Assembly: GCF_954871325.1 (NCBI RefSeq)
Contig: NC_088778.1
Coordinates: forward strand, 19,081,120 to 19,145,119
Reading direction: 5' to 3'
DNA from: Gordionus sp. m RMFG-2023
Taxonomy: Eukaryota > Nematomorpha > Gordioida > Chordodea > Parachordodidae
DNA: 64,000 bases
Shown here piece by piece: positions 44,563 through 54,935 of the stretch (positions within the stretch are counted from its first letter, which is position 1; each line of letters starts with the position of its first letter). A program made the position numbers and the translations under genes. The notes under the pieces are model-generated. The model did not search any database. It was given only the letters and a program-made list of their open reading frames with translations, and had not been told where the DNA came from.

Positions 44563-46849
44563 TAAACTGCGAATGCTAAGGTAAACTGCGAATGCTTACG
44601 TAAATTTTTTTATATATTATCTTTTATTTGTAGTGAGATGCATTTTCTATGATATAAATAACTTATAAAAAATTAAATTTTTAGATATATTCAATAATAA
44701 AGAAATATAAATTAATAGTTGGATTATCTTTTATCTCATAATAAATCGTTTAAATCTTTTAATATAATTATATTAAAGATATTAATAATTAAATTTTAAA
44801 TTACAATAATATTAAATCCGCAAGATGGCGTATTATTATTTTATAAAAAATTTTGAAATTATTTTTTGTTTTATTATATTCTAATATTGTATTATTACTT
44901 AAAAAGTAAGCTAAATTCCATATATTATCTATCATTCGAAAAATTGCAAGAACAAATATAGGTTTTTATAAATTACATATGATCACATTTTAATGGTTAA
45001 AATAAGATAAATTAATTTTTTATAATAATTTTTGCATACTTTCTATTGATATTTTTCCTAAATAGCCAATTTGTTTTTATTGCCATTAATACAATAAATG
45101 AATAAGATATCACAGAAAAATTTTATCGAACATATAATGTTTGTAGATTATTTACACCTAGCATAAAAATGTATAGATTTACCATTTTTATGGGAAAAAT
45201 ATAATTTAGATAAGGGATTCCGGATATTTTAAATGACATTATATTTTATTTGTAAAATGATATATTGATTTTTAGTAAAGAATGTAGAGGGGGGAGGGTT
45301 AGGTGTATTTGTTCGAATTTTCAGTTGATTTCTAAAGACTTTGATTTGCTATAAATGATTAATTTATATTTATAATTAGAATCATATTTATATAAATATT
45401 TCACATGATGCCATTCATTCATTTACCTTTTTTTACCTCAATAACAATAGATTTTTTTTTAGTCGTCATATATCTTAATATATTCAATCAGAAATGGATA
45501 ATCACGTAACAAAATATTTATATTACATGGGTAGGTCCTTAAGAATCTAGATACAGATGTGAAAAAATTAATCTTAGATACAGATACTAATATTTTTTTT
45601 AAAATATCAAAATAAAATTAGAATAGTTTATAAAATATAGTTTTTATTATTTATTTGTGAAGAACATAACATATTCATTTAGTAAGAATGAATATTTACA
45701 ATAATTAATAAAATATTTAATGATGAGTTAATATATCAGGCATTTTAATAACAGTAATAGCCCCATTCTTATAGATAGGGAAGGGAGACTATTATTTTTA
45801 ATGGGAGTTGAAATATTAATTTGTAAAAGAGTATTTAAAATAGATTTATTATTTTATAAGATAATCAAAATTTTCAAATAATTTAGTATTAGCCCTTTGC
45901 CATTTTGGCATACATAGCATTTTACCAAGACTAAATAGCCTTTCAATTGAAGCTGATGAAGATATTACAGTATTATATTTATAAAAAAAATTCCTTAATG
46001 GAAAGATAATAATTAAGCATTTATAATGTATTTCAACTTTCTCATAATATAATTTATAACCTCCAGTTCAATGTTATTTGTATTATTGAACTCAGAAACA
46101 CTTAAAGACCCATTTCATGGTCATTTAAACAATCAAATTATATTACTATAATGATTAACTTCACAAAACAAAATTTAAGAAAAAGAAATACATGGACGCT
46201 TAACCCACCAACAATTCTCATTAGATATTAGCCTACGTTAAAACCCCAAGTTATTATATCTATAATATTTAGATAAATCAAGATAAATAATATTTTAATT
46301 ATTTTATTTAAATAGTAACTTGGTATTATTGAATATCATTTGACACAAAATAATATTTTATATAGTAATATTAACAATATACTTTATCGGCATGATTTTG
46401 TTTTAAATATTGCCTTCCACCATGCGTATTATGATAATTCAGCTTATTAAAATGAATCTTTAATGTTTTCGGAATAAATTCTGATATATAAATTTTTAAA
46501 TGATTATATTTTTTTATAATAGTATTTTATAATAATACACGCCAACTTGCGGATTTAATATTATTGAAATTTAAAATTTAATTATTAATATCTTTAATAT
46601 AATTATATTAAAAGATTTAAACGATTTATTATGAGATAAAAGATAATTCAACTATTAATGTATATTTCTTTATTATTGAATATATCTAAAAATTTAATTT
46701 TTTATAAGTTATTTATATCATAGGAAAATGGATCTCACTACAAATAAAAGATAATATATTTATTACCTAAGCAATCGCAGCTTTTACTTTAGCATTCGCA
46801 TTTTACCTTAGCATTCGCATTTTACCTTAGCATTTGCAGTTTAGTCAGT
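44563..46849. mobile_element. Nested element with about 300-bp TIRs and 19-bp terminal repeats
   Basis: Left: two tandem AAACTGCGAATGCTAAGGT-type units, then text matching, in reverse complement, the right side through TTATTATGAGATAAAAGATA and TTAAATCCGCAAG. Right: three to four TTTTACCTTAGCATTCGCA units ending GCATTTGCAGTTTA. The arms span about 44,563-44,860 and 46,535-46,849. It sits inside the left arm of copy C, whose sequence resumes at about 46,850 (TTAAGTCTAAATGATAGGCC against the same text in the right arm). No transposase of its own is seen. The interior holds a hAT relic. The superfamily is unknown. Confidence 0.65.
45525..46180 (-). mobile_element. hAT relic inside the nested element
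   Basis: The minus strand at about 45,860-45,990 reads NTVISSSASIERLFSLGKML and then CMPKWQRANTKLFENFDYL, a clear hAT C-terminal block. At 45,540-45,600 there are AATCTAGATACAGATG and CTTAGATACAGATACTAAT, the same GATAC-rich subterminal text as in the hAT at 2,336-4,389, so both belong to one group. The upstream coding part and the other terminus are not found; only the 3' third survives. Confidence 0.6.
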
Positions 46850-46930
46850 TAATTTAAAAATTAAGTCTAAATGATAGGCCCTTACTTTTTTTTTATCTTT
46901 ATAAAAAAATTTTGAGAAGTGGCTGGTAAT

Positions 46931-49363
46931 CAGTGTTGTTAAAATAGCGCGCTACTTTTTAAAAAAAATAGCGATAGCAGTAGCTCGCTACTTTCAATTT
47001 TACATAATAAATACATCTAAAAATTATTAAAATATATTTTTTATAAAATCTAAAATTATAATCCTTTTATTTAATTTAATTTTGAAATTTAAATTTATAT
47101 TTAAAAATATACATTATTGTTATATATTAGATAAAAACAGTTGTTAAATAGCAATCTGTATTTAATTTATATTTTGCGCATTCATTAAATTATATATTTT
47201 TAAAATTCCGTTATTGGTATGTCCTAGCTTTTATCTTATTTTATATTTCATTTTACATTTTATATTAAGCATTATAAATCTTGTTATGTGTGAGATTGTT
47301 GAAGATATTGAAATTTCTTTGGAAAATGAGCAAAATATAGATGATTTCCCAAAATTCAAGAAATATTTTAACCTTGAAGAAAAAATTAATAGTGGATATC
47401 GGTTTCGGTGCAAGATGTGCCGCAAAATTATCTCTTCAAATCATACGAGCAGCTTTAATTTGAAAAAACATTAAAATGTAATATATTAAACAAATTTAAT
47501 ATCAATGTGTAGGCTAATCTTTAATTTTTAAAATAAATTAAAATCAAAAACCAATCATTTTTTTTATATATTCATAAATTTTATCTAAATTATTTAAAAC
47601 ATTTTAAAATAGTTATTTCAATCATTTTTATGTACTTATCTCCTACATAATTTTTATTCTAGGTATTTTATAATTTTAGACTGTGCACACTTCAAATTAT
47701 AAAGAAATTGAAAAATATCTCAAAAGTTGGTAATGGAAGAAGATAAACCCACTTCCAAATCAAATTTAATACAAACAAAATTAACCAATTTGGATTCATC
47801 AACACCTGGTGTATCACAAAAATTGGCTGACAAAGTCATTATGAACTTTATAATAGATACAGTTCAACCATTATCCTTGGTGGATAATGATTCTTTTATA
47901 AAGATGATAAACACTTTTTCTCCACGGACCAAGATATTTTGCCGGCAGACATTGATGGCAAGAATTTTGGAGAGCTTTAAGGAAATGAAAGAATCTTTGA
48001 TATTAAATCTATCAGATGTCTCCTACGTCTGTACAACGGCAGATTGATGGACTCACAATAGAAGGTAAAAATGTTTATTTTCTGATTTATAATATGTCAT
48101 ATTTTTAGAGCTTATTTAGGAGTAACTGCACATTGGATTGATCCTAAAAATCTTAAACGAAAATCTGTAGCGTTAGCTAAAGAATATAATTGACTGTCAA
48201 ACTTATGACATTCTAGCCAATATTATTGCAGAAATCCATAGGTCTTACAAAATTCAAAACAAGGTTTGTAAGATGATTATGGATAATGGGTCTAATTCAG
48301 GTTTTAAATTTATTATAATTTTTTTATAATATGATATAAATAATATAGAGTATTTGGGGAAGATAATAATATTAACAATACTAGTTATATTCCTGACAAA
48401 AATATTGAAGATGGAGAACAAGTAGAGGATGATGAAATGGAGTTTGTGATAATTGATGTTCATGACATCCTCGGTTTTAAATTATTTTATATTTAATTTT
48501 TCACCAATATAAAATAAATTTATAATATTTAGGATCTTCAATAAAGTCTTCTATGTTACCTACCATCATCGTTGTTCCTGCCACAACCTAAATTTAGTTG
48601 CGACAGTGGATGCTGAAGAAGCATTATTAAATGAGGATTATTTTCTAAATGCCAAGCTCTTTGGAATAAACAAAATAAGTCATCAAAGACGTCTGATATT
48701 TTCAAAAAAAAATTAGGACGTTATTTATTGACACCAAACACTACAAGATGGAATAGTGTTTACAATGCTATGAAACTTTTAGCATTGTTTCTAGATGAGA
48801 AAAAAATGGAAATGAATTATATATTGGATCAAATGGGAATACAGTATTTTAATGTGGAGGAGCATACTTTTATTAAAGAATATACTGAAGTATTTTTAAT
48901 TAACCTCTAGATGCTTTTTTTAAATCTAAAAATACTAATTTAAATATTTTTGATGATTTTTTTCATATAAAAAGTTTGTTTATTAAATTTAATACTGCGT
49001 TGCCCTCAAGTGCTAGTGCTGAACGATTATTTAGTATGGCAAAGCTTATACTTTCTGATTGTCGCTCTAGACTTGGGGATGACAGTACCGAAATGTTATT
49101 ATTATTAAAGTGCAATAATAAATAAATTATATATATATATATGTAACAAATTATAGTCATGTTTTTATATCAATATTTTATTTGTGGAAATAAAGTTATG
49201 TAAAAAAAAATATTAAAAAAAAAATCAAAGTCGCGTAAAAAGTAGCTTTAGCTACTTTTTTAAAAAAAGTAGCTAATAGCGCGCTACTCATTTGAAAACG
49301 ATAGCGGTAGCGATAGCGGTAGCGATAGCGCGCTACTTTTAAAAGTAGCGTTTAACAACACTG
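46931..49363 (+). mobile_element. Complete hAT with perfect TSD, inside copy C
   Basis: The TSD CTGGTAAT is at 46,923-46,930 and 49,364-49,371, identical. The left tip is CAGTGTTGTTAAAATAGCGC and the right tip, read inward, is CAGTGTTGTTAAACGCTACT. Subterminal GCGCGCTAC/GTAGCGATAGCG words occur at both ends. Length 2,433 bp, with a BED-hAT gene in at least four exons or frame pieces on the plus strand. It lies in the left arm of copy C, so it is younger than that element. Confidence 0.85.
47214..49125 (+). pseudogene. BED-hAT transposase, probably spliced and lightly broken
   Basis: Piece 1 (47,287-47,474): MCEIVEDIEISLENEQNIDD and the finger YRFRCKMCRKIISSNHTSSF, then NLKKH. Piece 2 (47,727-48,047): SQKLADKVIMNFIIDTVQPL, FCRQTLMARILESFKEMKES and CTTAD. 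In the family this last is TTADxW, and here a stop replaces the residue after Asp. Piece 3 (48,105-48,270): AYLGVTAHWIDPKNLKRKSV. Piece 4 (48,530-48,910): the LCYLPSSLFLPQPKFSC-like H-C-HNLNL region, then LLTPNTTRWNSVYNAMKLL. Piece 5 (48,975-49,125): ALPSSASAERLFSMAKLILS. All hAT blocks are present in order. GT...AG-type gaps between pieces (for example after KKH at 47,474 and before 47,700) are likely introns. A few stops make it non-functional. Confidence 0.75.
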
Positions 49364-49529
49364 CTGGTAATGAGCTGTTTAAAACTTAAGTTAAATTTTA
49401 TCTCGAAATTAAAATTACTTGACAAAATTATTTTAAATATTTTATTTAGCATAAAATAATCTACCAAAATTGAAATTCAACAATAAATTTTCCCCCATAT
49501 ATTCAAAATTAAAATTAAGGCTTAATATA

Positions 49530-50290
49530 TTATTTGACGAGAATTCTATAGATTATAAAACATTCAAACAATGATAGCCGTTGATTGAACTACCCTCGAA
49601 ACACTGACAAAATCCGCTGACGAATTTGTAGATTATTTAATTAAATAATTGACAATTTAATTCCTCATTTGTTTATAGCTTCACGATAATCATTAATTCG
49701 AAACTTTTTAAAATTCAATTTAAATGTTAGCGAATTCTTAGTTATTGCAGGCTTTTCAGAAAATTATGCATTTGTAGTGGAGAACCATGCACAAGGATTA
49801 AATCAGACCAATAATCAAGCCACTACTCTTATAATTTATTACTGTGAGAACAACATAATAAAACATGTAAATTTAGTGGTTATATCAGATTGTTTAAAGC
49901 ACAATTTATTTTAAAAATTGATCGTATTCTTGAAGGAAGGATTTAATAGAGTGGCTAAAATTTATTATTTTTCTGATGGAGCAGTAACCAATATAAAAAT
50001 AAAAGATTTCATTAATCTCTACAATCATGAAAATAATTTTGGGATAAAGGCTGAGTGACATTTTTTGAAACCGCACAAGGTAAAAATCCATGCGACATTT
50101 TGGGGGCCGTTACTAAACGGTTAGCAGCTCGAGCAAGCTTGCAACTTCCATATGAAAATCACAAATTGACAACAATAGATTTATTTAACTATACAAGAAA
50201 TAATATCAAAGGAGTAAATTGAAAGTCATCTTGAAAGCAGATTTTTGAGAGCAAAAAGAATATCTGGAACACAAAATTCCAAGCTTTTAT
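49530..50290 (+). pseudogene. Transposase-like gene of copy C
   Basis: Same family as 190-1,650. Pieces in order: FDENSIDYKTFKQ (49,535-49,575), TLETLTKSADEFVDYLI (about 49,595-49,650), HLFIAS, EFLVIAGFSENYAFVVENHA (49,730-49,790), NNQATTLIIYYCE, VNLVVISDCLKHNLF (49,870-49,910), KIYYFSDGAVTNIK (49,960-50,000), HFFETAQGKNPCDILGAVTK (50,060-50,118), RLAARASLQLPYENHK (50,119-50,165) and LFNYTRNNIKGVN. The Asp before SENY in copy A (LDYSENY) is Gly here (AGFSENY). Three or more frame breaks. The N-terminal cysteine cluster and C-terminal WW module are missing. Confidence 0.65.
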
Positions 50291-50394
50291 TCCCCTAGAC
50301 GAAAACTAAAGTCATAATTTATTAAAATTCCTTGGATGATTATAATATATGATATATTTTAATTATAAATTTTTGATTATTATATGTAATACCA

Positions 50395-51090
50395 AATAAA
50401 GTTATAAATATGTTTAGAATTATTTTCAAGTAACTTCTAGACAAAATTTAACTAAAGTGTTAAACAAAGCTGATTATTCCAGCCACTTCTCAAAAATTTA
50501 GATAAAGATGAAAAAAAGAAAGGGCCTATTATTTAGACTAAATTAACATTATTTCATAACTATTCATTAAATTAAAATATGATGATATTAATGTTAGATT
50601 TGTTCAATTTTAGCCATATAAAGAGTGATAACTCCTAAACCCATGTTCATCCCAATCTAGGATTTTGTACAAATATAAAGCAGTGTAATATCTATCTAAA
50701 GAAAAAAAATTTAAAAAAAAATACCTTTTTTTTTCTATGGCCATTTCCGGTTTTACACATCCGGTTTTTGATATTAATAAAATGTCCATAATATTTATTT
50801 TTATGTCATTTTAAAGAACTTTTATTAAGCTACAAAATAAAATTTAAATTATTTTTCTAACTTAATTAATACTCGAGATATTTGAAAATAAATGAAGTGC
50901 ATTTTGTCAAAAATGTACCATTTTTCCACGCTTTAAACGGCCATATCTCAGCGGGTAAACAGTGTTGGAAGGTAAAATTTTATTTTTTTCTTAGTTATAG
51001 TATATACTATATACTACCAGTATACAAAATTTAAGAAAAATTGAAGGGGGTCGGGTTGAAACCTTGATTGATTTGATATGAAATTCACCA
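50395..51090 (-). repeat. Right long terminal inverted repeat of copy C
   Basis: An uninterrupted arm of about 690 bp. Landmarks: GAATAATCAGC...CCAGCCAC (about 50,475), ATAGGCCC, CAAAATCCTAGATTGGGATG in reverse at about 50,641-50,670, TCCGGTTTTACACATCCGG (50,747-50,765) and CAACCCGACC near the tip. It serves as the template for recognising the three pieces of the left arm. Confidence 0.75.
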
Positions 51091-51734
51091 TATATATAAT
51101 AATATTGTGAAGAGAAAAATAAATAGATATGCAATAACAATATTTAATGTCTTATGTTTATTAATGCCTGGTTTTAATGAAGGAGTTTTGGTCTTAATTG
51201 TATATCTAATTATTTTTGTTAAAAATTTAAAGATCAATTATATCATTTAATATTTTTCTAAAGTTGGAAAAATGTAATTAAAAATTATAATCAACTCTAA
51301 GCTGCCTTGATGAATCTGTATTCTGAAAACGATGATTAGGTTGGGATATAATTGTAATATTGTAAAGATTAATTGCATAAATATTATTTTCTTTGTTGGG
51401 TGAAATATGGTGATACTGAGACTGACGTTTCCACTTGAAAAGATCATTCTGAATAAATTGGTTTAATTCAGACATATTTTTAAAAAACTTGATAATTAAA
51501 ATTAAATAGCAAATATTTTATTCTTTGTGTATGTACTTTATAGGTTTTAAAAAACGGCATACGATCCAAGTAATCTTTAATCTTTGTTTTTTGTCCATAG
51601 AGTGAAACAAAACTTGTTTTTCACAATTTATCAAGTTAAATTTATTTATATAAAATATTTATAAAAAATTACTTATATGAACGATCATATGAAATATTGC
51701 ATATTTTAAATGCATAAATGTAGACAAAGAAAAC
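51091..51734. other. No gene recognised
   Basis: AT-rich. The overlapping minus-strand frames at 51,247-51,475 are short and not recognisable (SELNQFIQNDLFKWKRQSQY in one). That stretch is slightly less biased than its surroundings but has no family resemblance I can name. Confidence 0.3.
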
Positions 51735-52085
51735 TTCGGGGTCCACAGGCCCAATCTTTTAAACCCGGCCCAAAATTTAAAAAAAAAATTTGTCTGACCC
51801 GGCTTTGAACGAAATTTATTTTAAATTTCCCCCAAAAAGCCCAACCCGAAATATAATAAAAATTATTTGTCTACCCGGCCCGTTTTTATTTTAATATAGA
51901 AATATAAAATATTGGCGCCTTGTTTCTTGTAAGAATTTTAAAATATATCAATTTATTCCTCAAAATTGAGTGAAAAATTTAAGCCCGACCTGACCCAATT
52001 TTTTTTCAAAATATTAGGCTCTATCCAGTCTGAGCCTAAAATTATTTTTCAAAATTAGTCTGGGACGGACCTGACAGAGAAAATT
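51735..52085. mobile_element. GC-block hAT-type MITE, copy 1 (diverged)
   Basis: About 350 bp with CCCGGCCC, GACCCGGC, CCCAACCCG and, near the other side, AAGCCCGACCTGACCC and TGGGACGGACCTGACAG. The central part shares AATATAGAAATAT and AATATATCAATTTA with copies at 52,740 and 58,343. Ends are eroded. Confidence 0.5.
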
Positions 52086-52739
52086 TAAATATTATAGATT
52101 AATGCAAAAAATATTGTTTAGAAATTTACACTTAAACCGGAAACATATCTACAAAAAAATGTATGCAATCTTTTGTGTTTGAGCATTTAAAAAAAATATA
52201 TATCTATTTGGTGTCAACTTATTTTATATGGTTTTTTCCTTTTTAAAGAAGAAAACGTTCTTTAATTTTTGCAAGTGCTAAAGGATATAGTGGTCCTAAT
52301 ATAAAATAACCTTTCATTTATTTAACTTAAAATCATACAAAAGGGTGATATCATTAAAAACTTTGATTTAGCCGATTTTTAAATAGCTGCTAAATAAATA
52401 AGCCTCAAGATTGCGGTATAGGTTGACTGAAAGGTATGGCCTTCTTTTGGCAAAATTTTGAGCTTAGCCGCTTTTCGGTGAAAACGAGGTAACCTTAATA
52501 TATGGGAAGTGAACTATATTATAATTCATAAAGATTTGCTTTGACTTGGAGTGAACAATCAAATAATATTAAAATTTCTCATCAATGTTTCAAATAATAT
52601 ATAAAATTCCTCATCAATGTTTGACATAACATCTTTTAGCTCTAATATACATTATACGATTATCATGATGTCAACTATGTCTAAAAAATAACGAAACCAG
52701 CCCGTACCAAGTTTTAGGTTATATAAAAAAAAATAATTA

Positions 52740-53085
52740 CGGTTCGCTGTGTCGAGCATTATATTTTTAAAAAAATTTCAGGCCTGGCCGGGTAGGGTTT
52801 AAATAATTTAATATGATATCATTATATTTTGTCAAATAAATTGATATATTTAAAAATTCTTATAAGAAATAAGGCACTAATATAATATTTTTTATTTAAC
52901 ATTAAAAAATTAATTAAATTTTTCTATATTTGAAAATTCGGTTTGAGCGGAAAAATAATTGTCATTTCAGGTCGGGTATTTCGAGACAAATAAAAAAAAA
53001 TTCTTTCGGGATTGGACCGGGTGAAACAAACTTTTTTAAAAAAAATTTCGGGTCGGGGGGGGGGAATTACTCCCGATGCAGATCA
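52740..53085. mobile_element. GC-block hAT-type MITE, copy 2
   Basis: The right tip, read inward, is AGTGATCTGCATCGGGAGTA (53,085-53,066), the same as the left tip of copy 3 at 58,343. Inside, GGTCGGGTATTTCGAGAC and AGGCCTGGCCGGGTAGGG flank a central AATAAATTGATATATTTAAA. The plus-strand frame 52,930-53,118 is translated repeat. Confidence 0.6.
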
Positions 53086-53089
53086 CTAA

Positions 53090-54762
53090 TGTCAATTAAA
53101 CCAATATCATTTTTTTGAAAAATTGCATAAAATACTCTAATAATTAAATATGTTGAATGTTGGTTGATACATTCTAATGCAAAGAAAAATTGGATAGGCA
53201 TAAATAGAGACAAAACATCTCATGTAAACATAGCAAGCCTTAAATTCAAAAAACCCTATGAGATAGAAATATTGAGCATTCATTCTAATTGATTTTTTGA
53301 AAATCTTTTGGTAAAACTCGTTATTCTATCTGATAAATAATATCACGAAATACCCCAATGTTAGATTTGATTTGGCGTTCATTCATATGGAAATTTTAGA
53401 TGGAATATAAGATATAAATTAAATTAATCCATTTTTTAAAAAAAATAATTCATCATATAAGTGCATAGCAATTAACTTGAGCTGGCTAATTCTGTAAACA
53501 TGCTTATAGTAGGTTATTTTTATACTTAGATTTTTAGTCACAAAAAATTTCTTGAATGTTATCTTGAATAAATTAAAACAAAATCTCATAGGCATTATAA
53601 TAAAAATGGAATGTTATTATAAAAGAAAAATATAATTAAATAAAAACAATGAGCCATTAATTTTTAATTTTAGATTTTTTTATTACAAACAAACAAAAAT
53701 GAAAATATTTAACCTTTTTTGTTATAAAATTAAGATATAGCTAGTAGAAAATTTACAATATGAAGGAAAAAATTTGTGATAATTATTCGATAGCAGAATT
53801 AGGATCAAGGGGGTAACACTGTAAGATATTACTCTTAATTTTGTTTTAAATTTAGTACATTTTACAAATGTTTATTTTTTAAAAATATAACTTATAAAAT
53901 TACATGATATATTCAAAAAATAGTTAAGGTCAATATTTTAAAAAATGATCAGATTTCAGGTAAATTACATTTAAAAGATAGTACTTATATTTCAATGCAA
54001 AATCACAATAGGACCTCGCATAAAAAAATATTATATGATAGAAAAATATTCAAAACGTGTCGTAAATTTAAAAGTTTTTGATAATTTTAATTTTTCTGAA
54101 TGTGTTGTTTGATGAATAAAAAGGTTAAATATTCTCAAAATGTATCGCTTTTTCTTTCCAAAATATCTCGTAATATTGTGCCAGATTATTCTTGATAAAT
54201 TTTGAGAGAAGCTAGTTCAAAATGCCAAGAATTTATAATATAGATTAATCTTTGAGTTATTATTTTGCTTTTTGAATGGTTTTATTTTAATGATCAGGAA
54301 AATTATTAGATACAAGACATTTTGTTTACAATAAATACTTTAATTCTTTGCATTCGCAATTGAATTTTTTCATTCGAAATTTGTTGAATATAACTATTTA
54401 GCAGCAATGTGCTTAATGTCAGTGCAGTTAATATTTCACTTAAATCGGTGTTATTTTAGTATATAAACTAAAAATAACTTAAAATTTTATGAATAAATTT
54501 TGTCTGAAATTATATGATATACTGGAAATAATTTTTAGCAAATCAGAACTTCAAATTTAATAATGTATTCAACAAATTATTTTACTATTTTTTTACTTTA
54601 AACCCTTTATTTAGAGATTTTTTAAAATGAAAATCTCATATGTTTCAGCTTAGGTAAAATACCTACTTTATAAATTTCATACAATTCAATAATATATTAC
54701 CTGATTATGCACATTGCTGATAACATGTATCATATAACTTTTTATTATAAATTTATATTATA
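53090..54762. other. No gene recognised (about 1.7 kb)
   Basis: Very AT-rich with no open frame longer than chance and no recognised repeat. Confidence 0.4.
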
Positions 54763-54935
54763 TAGCTTTTTTAGTTAAATATTGTCTTTTTTCAAATACA
54801 TAGTATCTTTTTTCAAACATATAATGTCCCCTTTTAAACATTGTTCCTTTTCAATGCTAAATAAACAAGAGGAAGACACTATTTATAAAAAAAGTCAATG
54901 TGTTTGAAAAAGGACACTATTTAACTAAAAAAACA
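54763..54935. mobile_element. Small hairpin-type MITE
   Basis: TTTTTTAGTTAAATATTGTC (54,767 onward) and its near-perfect inverted partner GACACTATTTAACTAAAAAA (about 54,911-54,930), each continued by a TTTTTTCAAATAC/GTGTTTGAAAAAG arm. About 170 bp in total, with further internal CTTTTTTCAAACAT words. No TSD was settled and the superfamily is unknown. Confidence 0.6.

Larger units (their letters stand above)
44013..51090 (+). mobile_element. Long-TIR DNA transposon, copy C, with nested elements
   Basis: The left tip is TGGTGAATTCCATATCAAAT and the right tip, read inward, is TGGTGAATTTCATATCAAAT. Both then read TCAACCCGACC. The left arm runs 44,013-44,548, is interrupted by 44,549-46,849, resumes 46,850-46,930, is interrupted again by a hAT (46,931-49,363), and resumes to about 49,445. 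The right arm (about 50,395-51,090) aligns to all three pieces in order, so the true TIR is about 690 bp. The element without inserts is about 2.35 kb and holds a broken transposase at 49,530-50,290. No clear TSD was read. Confidence 0.75.

Noticed and set aside
44013-51090. Polinton/Maverick identity for the element with about 690-bp arms
   Set aside because: Long arms alone suggest it, but the element is about 2.35 kb without inserts, and no polymerase, integrase, ATPase or capsid gene text was seen. The gene is the same transposase-like family as in copies A and B.
52930-53118. 62-codon plus-strand frame
   Set aside because: Translated GC-block MITE.
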